From: Tanytarsus gracilentus
Lineage: Eukaryota > Arthropoda > Insecta > Diptera > Chironomidae
DNA: 64,000 nucleotides
NCBI GenBank assembly: GCA_038502055.1
Contig: JAXRKN010000038.1
Coordinates: 3,720,001-3,784,000 of the forward strand
Reading direction: 5' to 3'
Positions 13,812-27,496 of this stretch are shown piece after piece. The position numbers were made by a program, and so were the translations under genes. The notes under the pieces were generated by a model, which ran no database searches, had not been told where the DNA came from, and worked only from the letters and a program-made list of their open reading frames with translations. The first letter of the stretch is position 1. Each line of letters opens with the position of its first letter.

Positions 13812-16384
13812 ATTAGTGTATCGCGAATTGAATTTCGTTTATAAAACGTAAAATTTTATTTTTGATACATTTTGAAAAAGAAATCAACTAGAAAAAAAAA
13901 TATGAAAAAGATATAAAAAAAGGAGGAATTTTTGGGTGTACACGGAAAGCATTTCTATTCGAGTTCAACCCAATGAACATGTTATTTTTTTCTCTCTATC
14001 CCTCGAATATATATCATGCCATCATTATTATGTTTTTATCATTATTATTGCAAAAATGTGTACATAAGAGAGTTTTACAAGTTTTTTTTCAAAAGTTTAT
14101 CGGATAGAAGAAAAAAACTAATTGTTTTTTTTCTCCTCTCTATCCACACACGACTCTATCGATTTTATTCAATGTGCATAGGCATTTGATGTAAGAAGAA
14201 TCTCTCTCTCACTTTTCGAACATTGAAGCGCCTGAACTGGAAGGAAAATTGTTTTTTGATTGATTTTTCAATTAACTATTGAGCGATGAAAAAATCCGTG
14301 CGCTGTCTAGGCACAAAAAAAATTGTGAACATCTCGTTTAACGCACATAGAGAGAGAGAGAGCAAATTTACCTAATCGCTATCGCCTCTCATTCTCACAT
14401 GATTCTCTTAATCTGAAATCCTTGCTGTAGTCGGAAACTAGGAGTTCCGGTCAAATGACAAAAACAACGTCAACGACGAGAGAGAATTTTTACGAGCAAT
14501 TTTTTTAGACCGCAGTTCATGTGGCCAGCATCAGCCGGAGAACAAAAAAAAGAAGAGAATTCATTAACAACAATTTCTAGCTCGAAAGATAAAATGTATA
14601 AAAGTACAAAATGATTTATCGCAAATTTCTTTTTTTGTATATGGTTTCACGATATGTTGGAGCTGCGTGTCATTTACGCGCCGACCTTTCTCCTTTCGCC
14701 TGCTTAATTCTATTTATTCTCCCCTTTTTTTGGAGATTTAGTTGTTCGTGGATAATTTAATTAATCACTCGTATTTTATCCTCGAGTTAAATTAATCATG
14801 TTTTCTTGTGATGAAAAAATGATTGCAAGCTTCCTTCCGTCCTTAGTGCGATAGCGATATTTCTCTCTTTCCCTTTGCCAAACACCCCGCGTTAATTTTT
14901 TGGGTAAAGAAGAAATACAAACAGCAATTTTCCTTCCTCCGTTTTTTCCACAATCACATACAAAAATCCACGCTCGTTTTTATGTGGCTTCCAAAAAAAG
15001 AAAGAAAATTATATTAAAGTAAAGTTTTTATTCAAAAGCTCTGCTCTCACACGAAATTCATGGCGCAAGGAATATTAGCGATAATTTAATTAGGAAAGCG
15101 ATAAGAAAAGATGAAGACGTTTAGGCAAAACAAAAATTATACATATATTGAGATGTGCAATGTCGATCGATAAAATTCTGTAAATAATCTAAAATTGGTG
15201 CTTAGGTTTATTGTGTAAAAAAATACTATGAAAAATACATCGTCAAAAAAATGACATATGAAAATCTCTTGAGTAAATTCTCATGGTTGTTATCATACTT
15301 TATCGATTTTTTTTATCCTTTTTGTTTTACACACAAAATACACATACATAAAATAATAAGAATATGTAGAGTAATACTAATGAATTTAATGATGATTAAA
15401 AAATAAAACAGGTGGTGAGAAAAATTGAATATAAAAATGTATAAGTTAAAGTACATAAATTTTTATATATAATTTTCTCACTCCCTTTGAAAGGAACTTA
15501 AACAAACCTGGAAATGTTCACTTTTCTTCTCTCGAGTGAAAATAAATATTCATACTGACAAAAATACTAATCTAAAACCATGTTGCATAATGAACTAAGT
15601 TTGAGAGATTAACGGGTATTTATAAGCCTCCATTTGTTGGTTTTCTTTTCTTCTCCTTCATTTTATTTTTTTTGCTGGCTTCTTAAATTAATTACCAAAA
15701 TTAACTTTGTATTTTTTGCTTTTTTCTTTTTTTTCGTGTATCATTAATCCTCTTCCTAACTCGCTCTCTACATATGCTCGAAAAATTACCGTTTGTAAAG
15801 ATCCTTTTCCCACTCCCTCGACATCAAATACAAACATATGGAATTTGCCAACAACTACGAGGTCAACGACAACAACCACCACGACACGAAGGGCTTGGAC
15901 AACGAAAGCACCCTTTTATAATCCCTCAAATCCGTCTTATAGCGGCGGCGGAAATTATTTTGGCAATCGTTACGGAGATGGCGATTCAACTTTTGGCGGC
16001 GGTTCCTCGTTTACAACCAAATCGACAACACGCCGTCCATCATCGTCGTCTTCATCTGGCTCCTCATTCGATAGCATCTTCTCGGGTTTCTCCAATTTCT
16101 TATCGGGTGATGGTGGAAAGCTTCTTCAAGGGCTTTTAGGGAGTCGAGGCGGAAGTGGGTCGAGCTCGAGTGGCGGTTTCGGAAGTTTATTTGGCAGTGG
16201 CGACACTCGACCGTTGATTGAAAACACAAATCGTGGCAGCTTATTCAGTGAGAATACGAACAAGAATAGTGGTCAAAATGCATATCCAGTGACTCGCTAT
16301 GGTGATGCAACACCATCACGTTCAATGCCACAAGCAACGACTCCGATTGCTTCGCATGGAAATTATGGATGGAAGTTGTCATAA
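10788..16384 (+). CDS. Secreted Cys-rich, Thr/Gly/Ser-rich protein, long last-exon isoform
   Basis: Exons 10788-10875, 11136-11297, 15801-16384; phases agree and give 277 aa. Residues 1-25 form a signal peptide (basic start, then a hydrophobic run FFLILWIIYSG). Exon 2 holds a six-Cys module (YGRTCRDIGCLP...VCVMSYDTC...NCGRYPTC), the only folded-looking part. The last exon is low complexity: a poly-Thr/Arg stretch, a Gly-rich GGGNYFG region, a Ser/Gly-rich stretch with FDSIFSGFSNFL, and a GNYGWKLS end. It is probably an extracellular or cuticle/matrix-associated protein. I do not recognise a named family. The acceptor before 15801 has a weak pyrimidine tract, but the phase fit and uninterrupted frame support it. 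Confidence 0.65.
13812..15800. other. Intron/3' untranslated stretch between alternative last exons
   Basis: AT-rich, with a short GA microsatellite near 14351. I see no coding exon. It holds the 3' UTR of the shorter isoform and the intron of the longer one. Confidence 0.5.
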
Positions 16385-19268
16385 AACCGCAAAATTTTTG
16401 TTACATAACATTGATTACAACTAAACCATCTCTCCCCATTTATACGTATGTACACATACACTTATCTTATTTACTTTCCCACTCCTAGTTTCTCCCTACC
16501 CCACATAAAAAATTATAAGTATACAATTCCAATTTCCCCCTTACAAATGTGTATGTTTTAAGTACCTTTCGCTAAAAATAAAAAGAAAAGAGAAGAAGCA
16601 TGACGCAAACATCGTTTTGCGCTCTGTAGAGTTCTTAATTAGAGTTTTTTAAGTCTTGATATCACAAGGAAAATGGAATTACATAAAAAGTTAAGAATCG
16701 AAGAAGGAAAAATAAAGAAATGTATATGTTAATACCTAACATAATAATAATGTGCGTTTTAACACGAAAATGTCTTATTTGAATAAATAAATTAAAAAAG
16801 TTTTTACCAAAAAAAGAAGTTATAAGAACAAATGTGTATGCTTTCAAGTGTAAATAAATTGTATTCACTATAATTGACAAGGAAGAGACAAATGTGGTGA
16901 AGTAATTAATTTTTTCTCTTTCAACTTTAAGGGGTGGTCACAAGAATATCATTAATAATTATAATTTTTTTTTCAGCGCAAGAAATCTTCTCGGCATGAT
17001 GCCCAGCCCTTGTTCTTACAAGTTGATGTAAAGCTCTTAATGTGGCAGATTGAAACAATAATCAGCCCATGTTTATCAAATGAGAATGTGTTTTAGATTG
17101 TTTCCTCTCTGCTTTCCTCATTTATAGCTCCCTCGTGCACTCTCACTCATTAGTATCAAGATGAAAAGGGTTTTAACTCCCTCCACTCTCATGGCACCCC
17201 TGTTATGCGAATATTTTTCGTAGTTGTTTATATAGAAAAGTTTTATACTTACTCGACGTGTGTGAGTTTCAAGGAGACCCGAAAAATAGCAGCTCAAAAA
17301 AAGTTTTCATTTATCACACCAATTTCACCCCAGCTCTTCAAAAAACACTCTCATAAAATTCGCATTCTTTCTCATTCTTATGGGTAACATAAAAATATTT
17401 TCTGCATTCGAATGCCTGAGGAAATGCTCTTCAGCAAATGATTTATGTATCGTCATTTATTTAATTTCAGCTTCTTTCACATGCCATTGCTACTGTTATT
17501 TTTACCTATGCCTCAAAATGTCCTTTTGTTTATATATATTTCGTAAGTTGTACCTTTAACTTTTGCTTTCACGATAAAAGGAACTTTTCCTAACCCGAAA
17601 TATGTGTGTGAACATATTGTTTGTATAAATAGAAGTTTTTGGTTGAAAAACAACAAACATGGAACGTAAAAAAGGGCAAAGAGCAAACGAGTATGATATA
17701 AAACTTTTCTTTCTCTTCCGCATTTCTCGCTCTCATGATTATCATCATATTCAAATGAACCCAATTGACATATTGCGGAGCATCAAATAAAATAAAATGA
17801 CATAATAAGACTCATAATGTGGTTTTTGAGAGTTTCTAAACTCACATGTGGTTCGAGAGTTTTTCTTTTTGAACCGAAAAATGTTCTTTTGTGTATAATT
17901 AAACAGCATAAAATGCTAATTTTCTCCTTCATAATTAATGAAAGAGCTTTTTTGTGAGCGAGAAAATGAGCACGATGATAGAGCACACAAATAATGTAAA
18001 TCTGTACACTCATTTACTTTATACATCATCCGCTCTTGAGTTTCTCGCTCGCTCAACGTTAAATTTTATTTCAGTTCACCACCATCACCATACAACAATT
18101 TGTCGGTGAGGGCACGAGAAAGTTTTTTAAAATGATTTTTTTCCGAACGAGGAAGAAAAATTACGTGAAATATCTCTCTCTCGTGCTTTAATGTAAAAGT
18201 TGTGTTTTATATTCATCAAAAAATTGCTTCATTACTGAAAATTACAGGAAATTAAAAGTAAGATAGCTCGAAATTGCTTTATAAACCGCAAAAAAATATT
18301 TTTTACGAAAAAAACTAATATTGATGGCTGAAGATGAATAAAAAAAGCATTTCACTCCTTCATCTTCCTCATCGCTGATCGCTCTCGTGAGGGAAAAAAG
18401 TCAAAATGAAAAAAGCATGTTGTAAAGAAATCATAATAAAAGGCAATGTAATAAATTATACAATCAATCAAATGACGAAAGAGAAAAAAAAGTAATTTTC
18501 TATTTATTCATATTTTATTTTGCTCCACTCGGTTTATTATAATTTTCAGCGCGAACTCTTATATATGACGTTTTATGGATGGAGTAAAATTACGAGGAAA
18601 CAAGAAGAATTTTTCCTTTCAGCGCAGTAATTTCCGAAAAACAAGCTCAACTTTGTTTGTTTACACATTTAAGCTGCTTCGGAAGAAAAAGTTTTATGCA
18701 CAGCTTGGCGTAAAGCGAGAATATGAGAAAAATTGTGTAAATAGAAAATTTATCTAAACTTTGTCATATAAGGACCCATAAATTCTACTTACATTATCTC
18801 ACTCTCAATTTTCCTTCTCTGAAAGCTCTCGAGAAGCTTTTACACACTCATGTCAATGACTTTTTTAACGTTGTTTGAGTTGCTTGTGTTGGTGAGAAAA
18901 TTCACAGGGTGACTCAAAACTTTTTATGTATTTACACAGCATAAATTTTTCTCTCTCATTTTCCACATTTTTTTCTCACAATCAGTCACATGTTTCCAGT
19001 CGAGAGAGCTTTTTCAGGGATTTCACACGAATGTCTCGAAAAAGCTTAAATTATGCGACAAAAATTCAGTTATAATCTAAATTTAAGAGCTTCCACGTTG
19101 CCGCTCACACTTTCCAAGTGGAACGAAACGTGCTCGTGAAAATTTTTTATTTATTTTTTTCCTCGTCCAAAATGTTCTTCTTTTTTTCATCGTCGCTCAA
19201 CATCTTCAGCACTAAACAACGATAAGGGAAATTTTTCCCTCACTTTCGCATCGAAAAGAAAAACATCA
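16385..19268. other. Intergenic region
   Basis: The 3' UTR of the secreted-protein gene and the upstream region of the stargazin-like gene. No coding frame stands out. The end near 19269 is set by the initiator of the next gene. Confidence 0.5.
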
Positions 19269-19303
19269 TCATTTTGTCTAGTGAAACGGAGTCGATCGGA
19301 CGT
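19269..19303 (+). promoter_or_regulatory. Inr + DPE core promoter of the stargazin-like gene
   Basis: An initiator TCATTT (19269-19274, consensus TCAKTY) puts the A of +1 at 19271. At exactly +28 (19298) lies GGACGT, a full match to the Drosophila DPE RGWYV(T). The +18 to +27 stretch also matches the MTE consensus at about 7 of 10 positions. No TATA box is seen. The predicted 5' UTR to the ATG at 19980 is about 709 nt, and no intron is needed. Confidence 0.6.
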
Positions 19304-19979
19304 GTGCGAAAGGGAGTTCGTGTGTATGTAAAATGAATCCTTTCAAGTTTTTTTGTGTGTAAAGGCACAAATTGAATAAGTTTTACACGATAAAAAGAGA
19401 AGAATGAAACTTTTTTCTAAGTGAATTGACAAATGAAGTGGAATTAAATGCGAAGAAGATATTTAATTAGGCATGAAGAAAGAAAACAATGTAGCACTAC
19501 CAAAGTTATTTGTTATATAGAATTAAGCAATTAGATTCATTGTGGCAGAAAGGGAGTGTTTGAGTTGTGCGAGGAGGAGAAAAAAAGAAATCGAATGAAA
19601 ATCAACAGACTCGGAGAAGTTTTTCCATTACTTTTATTCGTACACACTCGATGTGTCGTGGATACGATAAAGAGTGAGAAAATTTTTTGGAAAAAGAATT
19701 AAGGACGGATACATATTTTTTTTTCGATGGCGTGTGAGTAAACGATAGAGAAAGTTTAGTGTAAATGTATTGAAATTCATCACGCGTACGGCAGATGAAA
19801 TGGAATCAAAAAATATCATTTAACATCCGCAACTTGAGATTCGTGTGAAAGATCCTCAAAAGCACGATTTCGCCCTTACGTGAATAAACTTTTTCGACCC
19901 CGATAGAGAAATAACAATAATGATAAAAGTGAAAGACTCTAAAATGTAAAAATTTATTGTGCGAATGCTAAAAACAAAA

Positions 19980-22900
19980 ATGGAAAAGTCATCGTTAAAA
20001 ATTAATTTTTTTCGAAAATTGCTATCAGGAAGGCAAAGGAGAAGTTACAAAATTCCACGCGATAACTGCCACGCGAATGATGAAGTGAAATTTCCTAACG
20101 GTAACATTATCAATGCTCCGACAAATTGCAACGTCGACGATATTTACGCCATGCGTGGCAGGGAGCGGCAGTGTCGTAGTAAGCCCAAAGCGAATAATGA
20201 TTGTGATCAGAAGCGTATACGCGGATTAATCTGTGAAAATGTTACTAAATTTCTCAACCATTATAACAGCACCTTTTTCTTGCCGATTTTTACACCTGTA
20301 TCTTGCAGGTACGGAAATATGTTTTTTAATCAAAAATTGTGCGAACAATGGAGATGGAAAAAAGATAGCTTTTATCAAGGGGGTGTGAAAATTGCGAATC
20401 AAAGCACTTTTTATGTGATAAGCGTCAATTAATGGATCATAAATCATATCCTAGATTGAAAAGTGTATTAAAATATTAATTTTGAGATTTAATTTTTCTT
20501 CAACGTAATTTTTAGGCGTGGGTTTTCTCATATTATAAAACTTTTTCAGCCACATCCATTTTCTTGATAACATTTCAAATTCATAAAATTTGCAACTATT
20601 TTAAGTAACTTTCTATCAAAAAGTTCTCTTGACAAAACCTCAGAAAAAACTTTTTTGACACCCCCCGCTCTGATCTGATTGAAAAATGTCTTCTACTTTG
20701 GTGACAGTAGAAGTGACTTTGACATAAAGTGCGTGAAATGACATGGAATCAATCTTTGTACTGCCATTTTACTCAGAGTCAAAAGACCTAGACTGAAGTG
20801 TGAGTGAAAAGTTTTATGAACAAGTCAGGCATAAAATAATGTTCAATCTCCGTTCGTTCGCTCGCTTTTGTTTTTTTTCTCTATTTGCCTAAGGAATTAT
20901 ACGGACAATTTTTTATAAAAATAAAATAGAGAAGTGCTTCGAGAGCAAACAAATTATTTTTAACGCAAATTCCTTTCGCTGTTTTTATTTCTATTTCTTC
21001 GCGGTAAAAAGCATTTGTATGATAATTGTTATTGCTGCTCTTTTCGGAACGTCATGGATCTCGACGGAAGAAAAAGTTCCCTGGTTGCAGCAAGTCAATT
21101 CATCATACTACTATCACCACCGGCATCACCACAACAATCAGAATATTAGCGTATCGTATATAACGAAATCTAGCAATGCGAGCCTTTGGATTATTTGTAC
21201 ACGTCAAGGTGAGCAGAAGAATTTTATTTATGGCTCCAGTGTGGCCAGATATAAATGTATATAAATTTTCTGCGGTTGTCGACGGTCAGTGTGGTTGTGA
21301 TGATGTAAGCGCCATAAAGCAAGTTTAACTCCTCATGATTCAATTTTCTCGATTTATTATCAGGATTTCCGAAACAACATTGACTTTCATCGCGTGACAT
21401 TTTCAATCAATTGACTTAGTTTACCCCCATAATAAAATCGTCTAGTGGTTAAAAAGTTTTCACTCTCATCCTCTGTTTGCGGAAGATGATTTTATTTCCT
21501 TCAACCGACTCTTGCGGATTTATCCCGTTCATGAAGATTAAATTTATCAGCTTCACGCTCTTTTCTTCAATATTTTTAAATTGAATTTTCTTTTATGGGG
21601 TGAACACCTTTTTGAGGTTAAATAAATATTAAATTTAAAGAGTGTCACACCCCTTAATTTAATTTAATCATCTCAATATTTTCAAAGAATTTTTAATTTT
21701 GCCTTCAAGGGTAAAAATTACTCAATAAAAGATAAATTAAGAATTTCTTCTTCTTTTGTCACTTGATTATCCTTTCTTGAAAATTTAATTAGACAAAGAA
21801 CTTTGCATAGCAGACGAATTTTCCAGGAAGTTTCCGTTGAAGCTAATTTAAGAAAAATGCCTCAAAAATATTCTTGCCAAGTGTGAAGCGTTTAAAAACT
21901 CGTTATAAAAATATGAATTATGAATTTATTCAGCGAAAAAAATAATTTAATTTCACATCAAAGAATGTCACATTAAGATGCAGAGGAAAATCCAAAACAC
22001 AAAAAATTAATTTTTGGCTGTTTCGCAACGAGACGTAAAAAATTACCATTTTTCTCATAAATCTTTTGTTTTATTCATTTTTTTTTTCGATTTCATGAAA
22101 TAATGATGAAATATTTCATACACACAACAGCCGTGGATGAAAGCTACATTAAATTCGAATATGGAAGTAAAAATTGCACCAGAATTGATTATTTTGATCT
22201 CGAGAAATATCAGCCGGATCCATTGACAAATGAAGCGACTAATGTCATACCATGTGAGTTCAAACTTTTTAGTTCACTACATAAATTTAACGTCCCTCAT
22301 TACCCATTTGTGTCATTTAAATTCAAGTTAAAAAAAACGTAACAGATTTAGAATGTGAGCGGAGGGAAAAGTTTTCACTTGATTTGTGTGAATTTTCTAG
22401 GACGTCATCTTCATACACACATGTGTGACTCGAGAGAATTCGCTCGCGGCAAAAACACACATACATAAAATCATAAATTAGATTCACCTCAAATTGCCTC
22501 GTTGTACCATGGTAAATTTTCCACTTACCACCAAAAAAACTTTTTTGTCCGCTTGAAGCAGCAATTTAAAAAATTCTATGAATGTCGGTGAAAAAAGTTT
22601 CCCGTTCAAATGCTGCGAGAAGAGGAAGAGAATGAGTTATTTTTAGCGTGAATCCCATTAAGGGGAGTCTATTTAAAGCTAGTTGGACGCAAAAATGACC
22701 GCAACACATGTGTGTGTGGTTTTTTTTCCAACCGTTGCCATGGTTTTTACTTTTTCTATTGAGCTTAGTTAATTGTCTGCCTATTAAATATTTTGTTGTG
22801 CTTTAAAAACTTTTTTGTAATAAAAATTTTTTATTATGACTGTAAAAATCTGTTTTAAATCAAATAACTTCAAGTTTCTATAAATTTTTATGAGGTTTTT

Positions 22901-25900
22901 ATTTTTCAAAAAATAAATATAAAGATAAGAAAAAATTATCTGTAAAATCAGCAGAATGTCTAGAGGCGAAAGAAGAATTTTTTCTCGACCTTCCGAAAGA
23001 ATCGAAATACAATACAAATTTACCTTTTTTAAAGAACTTTTTAAATATTTTTATTTTATTTCGAAAAGCACCCTTTGAGCTCTTACAGCTGACCTTCCTC
23101 ACATCCTTCATGAATATTTTAGTGCCTCATGGATTACTTTCTCATATCTTTTCGATTATTTGCTCTTTCACTCAATTTACTTTAACAGATTTTTACATGC
23201 TCCAGACACACTTTACCCACTTCATAGAGTCAGTTCCTTGTGTAAAGTTCTTTTTGCGGGGAGAGAACGAAAAAAAGTGCTCAATTAAATTATTCACATC
23301 AGTGAACTTTAGGAAACTTTAGCACTCAATTCATTCACATTCTCGAGGTGTTGAGTGCTGTTTTCCACACAAACACACTCGTTTATTCCGCAAGAGCATG
23401 ACTATGGTTTTTGAAGAAGAAAAAAAGCGAATAATAAAAAGTTTTTCTCCATCTCATCGATGTGTGTGCTACATCATAGCAATGTAAATGGATAAATTGA
23501 TGTGAAAATTGTTTAGTGAAAGTTTGGTTCGTTGGATTATTAAATAATTCCTTTGAGCTCTTTTGTGAACTGCATATTGATAAGATAATTCAATAAATTA
23601 CATCATGCTCACTCTTCTAGAACAAAAACTAAACCGAGAGAAGTGAAAGCACTTTAGTGATGATACAATGGAGATGAGTACATTGTTAGCAATTGATTAT
23701 GAAAACTTTTCCTACGCCGCTTCCTTTCAGAATTATACATTTACCCTCCTAGGTTTAATTAAAAAGATAAAATTAGAAATAAATGTTTTGTTTGAGTTTT
23801 TTATGATTGTAAAGAGCATGAAAAAAATTTCAAATAACAGCATGAAAAAGTGTTATTTTAAACTTCTCACAATATTATTCAATAAGCTTTTAATTTTCAT
23901 CCTACAACGAACGATCTAGACGAATTAATTTATTTTCCATCTCAACAATTTGATTAAAAAACTTTTAAATAGCTTCCTAATTAAATTATATATTTACTTG
24001 CCATCAAAAAAGGCCTTTTATACATAGATTTTTATATGATGTCATTTATTACCATAATAACTATTAACTTTCTCTCACCATCTTTTTCAGATACAATAAT
24101 TCTTTCACTGCCCGTATTGATCATTTCATTCGTCATTCTGTTGATTAGTTATGTGCTCTTTTTATTAGCAATTTGTGCTAGCAAAAAGTATAAAATATTT
24201 TATTTCATCGCTGGCATAGGTTTTATCATATCGGGTGAGTAAAAGAGAAAAAGGATGAAGAAAGTCGAGAGTCTTTTGTATGAATGAGTGTTGGAGGGTT
24301 CTGAGAATGATAAGTGGGACGGTCGCCTTCAATAAATCTATGAAACAATATTTTTTATATAGATGTTCATAACTATGATGATTGACCGAAAATATGATGT
24401 CAATTGCTCTCTTTATTAACCTCCTTTTGTCTCGAAATTAAGCACCCTCAAGGGAGAAGTGTGTGTGTGAGAAAATGTCGTGACAGAAAATATATAAATT
24501 GATTGCGTAAATTGGATAATGATGCCAATAGATTTCTTTCATTCTTCTTTTCAACGTTTAATGTATACAAACCATCCCTTAACTTCCGCTTGTTCTCACT
24601 GCGTGTAAAATCGAGGCAAAGTGGATGGGTGGGAGTTAACGATGCTCATTGAGTATTCGAGTAATGAAATTGAAAAAAATTGCAACTAATTTGTCACGGG
24701 AACAATGAAAAATAGAAATTTACTTCGAAGATTTATTGGGCGGAAAAATGCTAAAAACCTTGAAATTGAGCTTCAAAAATTAAACTAAACATTTTGAAAG
24801 TGTGGTTGAAAACCTATAAAATGCTCTAAATTTATCACGACACAATATCAGCCATTCTGAAAAGAATGAGGTTAAATTTTATCTAAATAGAATGGAAAGC
24901 CATCGAGGACACACTAGAAAAGTCATAAAAATAAAGAGAATGGCTTTAAGGATCCATCTCAAAAATATTTCGAAAGCTTTAATCGCTTTAATTTAACAGC
25001 TGTTAAGAAAGTACTTGGCCATAATCGTAATGATTGTACAATGGTGCGAAATGTTTTGTGAGCTAGCAAAGCCCTTCTGTTGCGTGCCTATCCACTTGAA
25101 AATTAAAGTAATTTTGTTAGATTTTTCTCCGTTCCCATGGTGATCATTTAATAGAGAATCAACAACTTTATGGACATGCGAATGTCTATTACTTTCGAAA
25201 TCATAATTATGGCTTAGATTTATGACTTTTTGTGCCCTCTTGCCGTTTGACATCCGGAAACTTTTGTGCGCATAAAAATGTTTTATTAATTAGCTTTTTA
25301 ATGTCACTGTGACTTTCGTCAAAAAGGGAAATATTGACACTCAGATTAATTTTCATTTTTCATTTTCACATCTAGGTCTGGTCATGCTGATTGCACTGAT
25401 AATGTTTATATCAATTTTTAAATCTGAAATTTACCACAAAATTCGTGCGACATCCTCGTCACTAGAACCACTCTTCACGTTTCATTACGGTCATAGCTTT
25501 ATTCTGTACGTAATTGGATTTGTCTTTGTTGAGCTCGCTGGCATACTCAATGTTTGTCTTTTCAACAAGCTTCAAAAAGAAATTGTGAACTTCAATCAGG
25601 TACATTCATTAGAGACTTTACTTTTACCTCGCAGCAATTTAAAAATATTTTTCTTTAATTTAGAATCGATTATTAAATAATGCGATGATTAAGCATGGTC
25701 AAGTTGATGTGAGCTTTAATCACCCCCAGCCACGTTATGCCTTCTCGTCGAATGGGTGAGTTTATGAGTGTTAAAGCGACATCACAATAATTTCGGCACA
25801 TTACAAGAAATAGTCTCTCAATTCCTGTCACGTTCACAGTGCAGGACCTTTGCTTTTCATATCAATCCATAATTTGGTCACGATTACCAACATATTGGAG

Positions 25901-27384
25901 GATAGAGTATTTAATGATGTGTCTTTGTGTACTAATAGATATTTTGTGTTGTATGTCGATTTTTATGATAAAAGAGACGAGAAACTTTTTAATAATTTTT
26001 TATATAAATTTCTAAACATTGAAAATATTTACATAAAAGTTTTCCACCAAATAATTTAATCTTCTTTTGTTAATGTGCTAAAATTATTTTTTCATTCTGT
26101 TAGTTATGTGCCTTACGGAAGAGGTGGTATGACATGTTCATCGACTGCTGCAAATGTGAATGTGATTGGCTGTTATAACCATATGCCTTCAAATGTCCAT
26201 TCACATCACTTAATGCTTCCACCGCCGAGCCATTACGATGCTTTTCATCATGCGCAATTTACAAGAAACGCCTCAACGTCCACTCTTGATCTCGATAATG
26301 AGCCTGATTGTTCCGGCGACTTTGTGTCTCGTAAAAGCAAAGAGCACATCGCTAAGGGTTACAATATCTGCGGAATTAATGTTCGAACGAATAAATCGAA
26401 AGCATGCAATTCGAATTCAAATGCTCAACGATTGAAGCCAGCGAGGAATATTTATTACATAAGGGACTATAATGATTTGAATGAGCCAAATGTGCTTATT
26501 GTCGATCCTCGATTCCATAAAAATCGAAAGAGCGCCCTACAGAAATCATTGGAGGATATAAGACTACATAATTCGCACGTTCGACAACAGCATTATCATC
26601 ATGATACATGCATGGGAAATTCGATGATAAATCGAAGTGTTAAAACACTGCCACGTGACTTCTCGAGACCCAAATGTCACTCCTCACGACCCAGTTTGGA
26701 GAATTTTTTAAATGGATTTCATCATGAAGCTGAGAGTGGCGAAAAAAGGTAAGTGCATGATTAATGACTCGAACATCTGCTATATAATTCAAATAAATCT
26801 GTGCCCAAATTACTTGTGGCATGCTCGAACATAATTTTTTAACATAATCTTAACAAAAGTGAGAGAAACTAATATTTTCCGTTGACTTTATAGAAAAACG
26901 AAATGTTGTGCAAAGTTTTTTGAGATACTGAAAAATTGCGCTTTCATCTCCTCATTCATGACATTTTAAAGCACATAAAACTCTATCTTTCAGATTTAAC
27001 TCACTTAATCGCCATCATCATCAATCACAGAGCACTTTATGTGCTCATAATTATCCTCATCGTGCAAATGCGTATCATCACAATTCCTTTGACGAACTAT
27101 CGTGGCAGAGAAAGAATAGAAATTCACATCATTCGAAAAACTGTATGGAAGCTGCTGCATATCAATGGCCAAAAGTCATACCAAAATCACCATCCTCACA
27201 CTCGGTGAATTCTAATCGATTCAGTAGACACCCCATGATGTACGATAAAAGTCCCAAATGCCATCGGAAAAAAGAAGAGTTTGATTTGGAGAAAATCGAG
27301 AGGGAACGAAGAAAGTCACATACAAACTTATTTGAAGATTGCCATCAAAACGACTCGGCTATGAGCTATGGAACTGCTGTTTGA
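19980..27384 (+). CDS. Stargazin/CACNG-like tetraspan protein (claudin superfamily)
   Basis: Eight phase-consistent exons: 19980-20308, 21012-21208, 22131-22253, 24091-24234, 25376-25599, 25664-25755, 26104-26748, 26994-27384 (714 aa). The start ATG at 19980 has a good insect context (ACAAAAATGG). Four membrane segments lie near residues 100-123, 220-245, 252-278 and 310-330. The first extracellular loop carries the claudin-family W...LW..C...C pattern (GTSWIST, SLWIIC, then KNCTR). TM4 with VFVELAGILNVCLF matches the stargazin signature region. The long cytoplasmic tail is rich in His, Asn and Ser and ends in GTAV, a class I PDZ ligand comparable to stargazin's TTPV. Family role: auxiliary subunit of AMPA receptors or calcium channels. 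Drosophila stg1 is the likely counterpart. Oddities: a ~100-residue N-terminal extension with six Cys before TM1, and a His-rich insert in loop 1. Confidence 0.8.
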
Positions 27385-27496
27385 GGAGAATTTATTGAAG
27401 TAAATTTTATTTTTCCCATAAAAAGTCTTTTGTTTTTTAAATGTAGAGTGACAAAAAAATGTGACAAATTGTGATGGAAGGAGAGCGAGAAAAAAA

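Noticed and set aside
23668..23919. Open frame between exons 3 and 4 of the stargazin-like gene as an extra exon
   Set aside because: The flanking exons 22131-22253 and 24091-24234 already join in phase and align with stargazin; the frame is low complexity.
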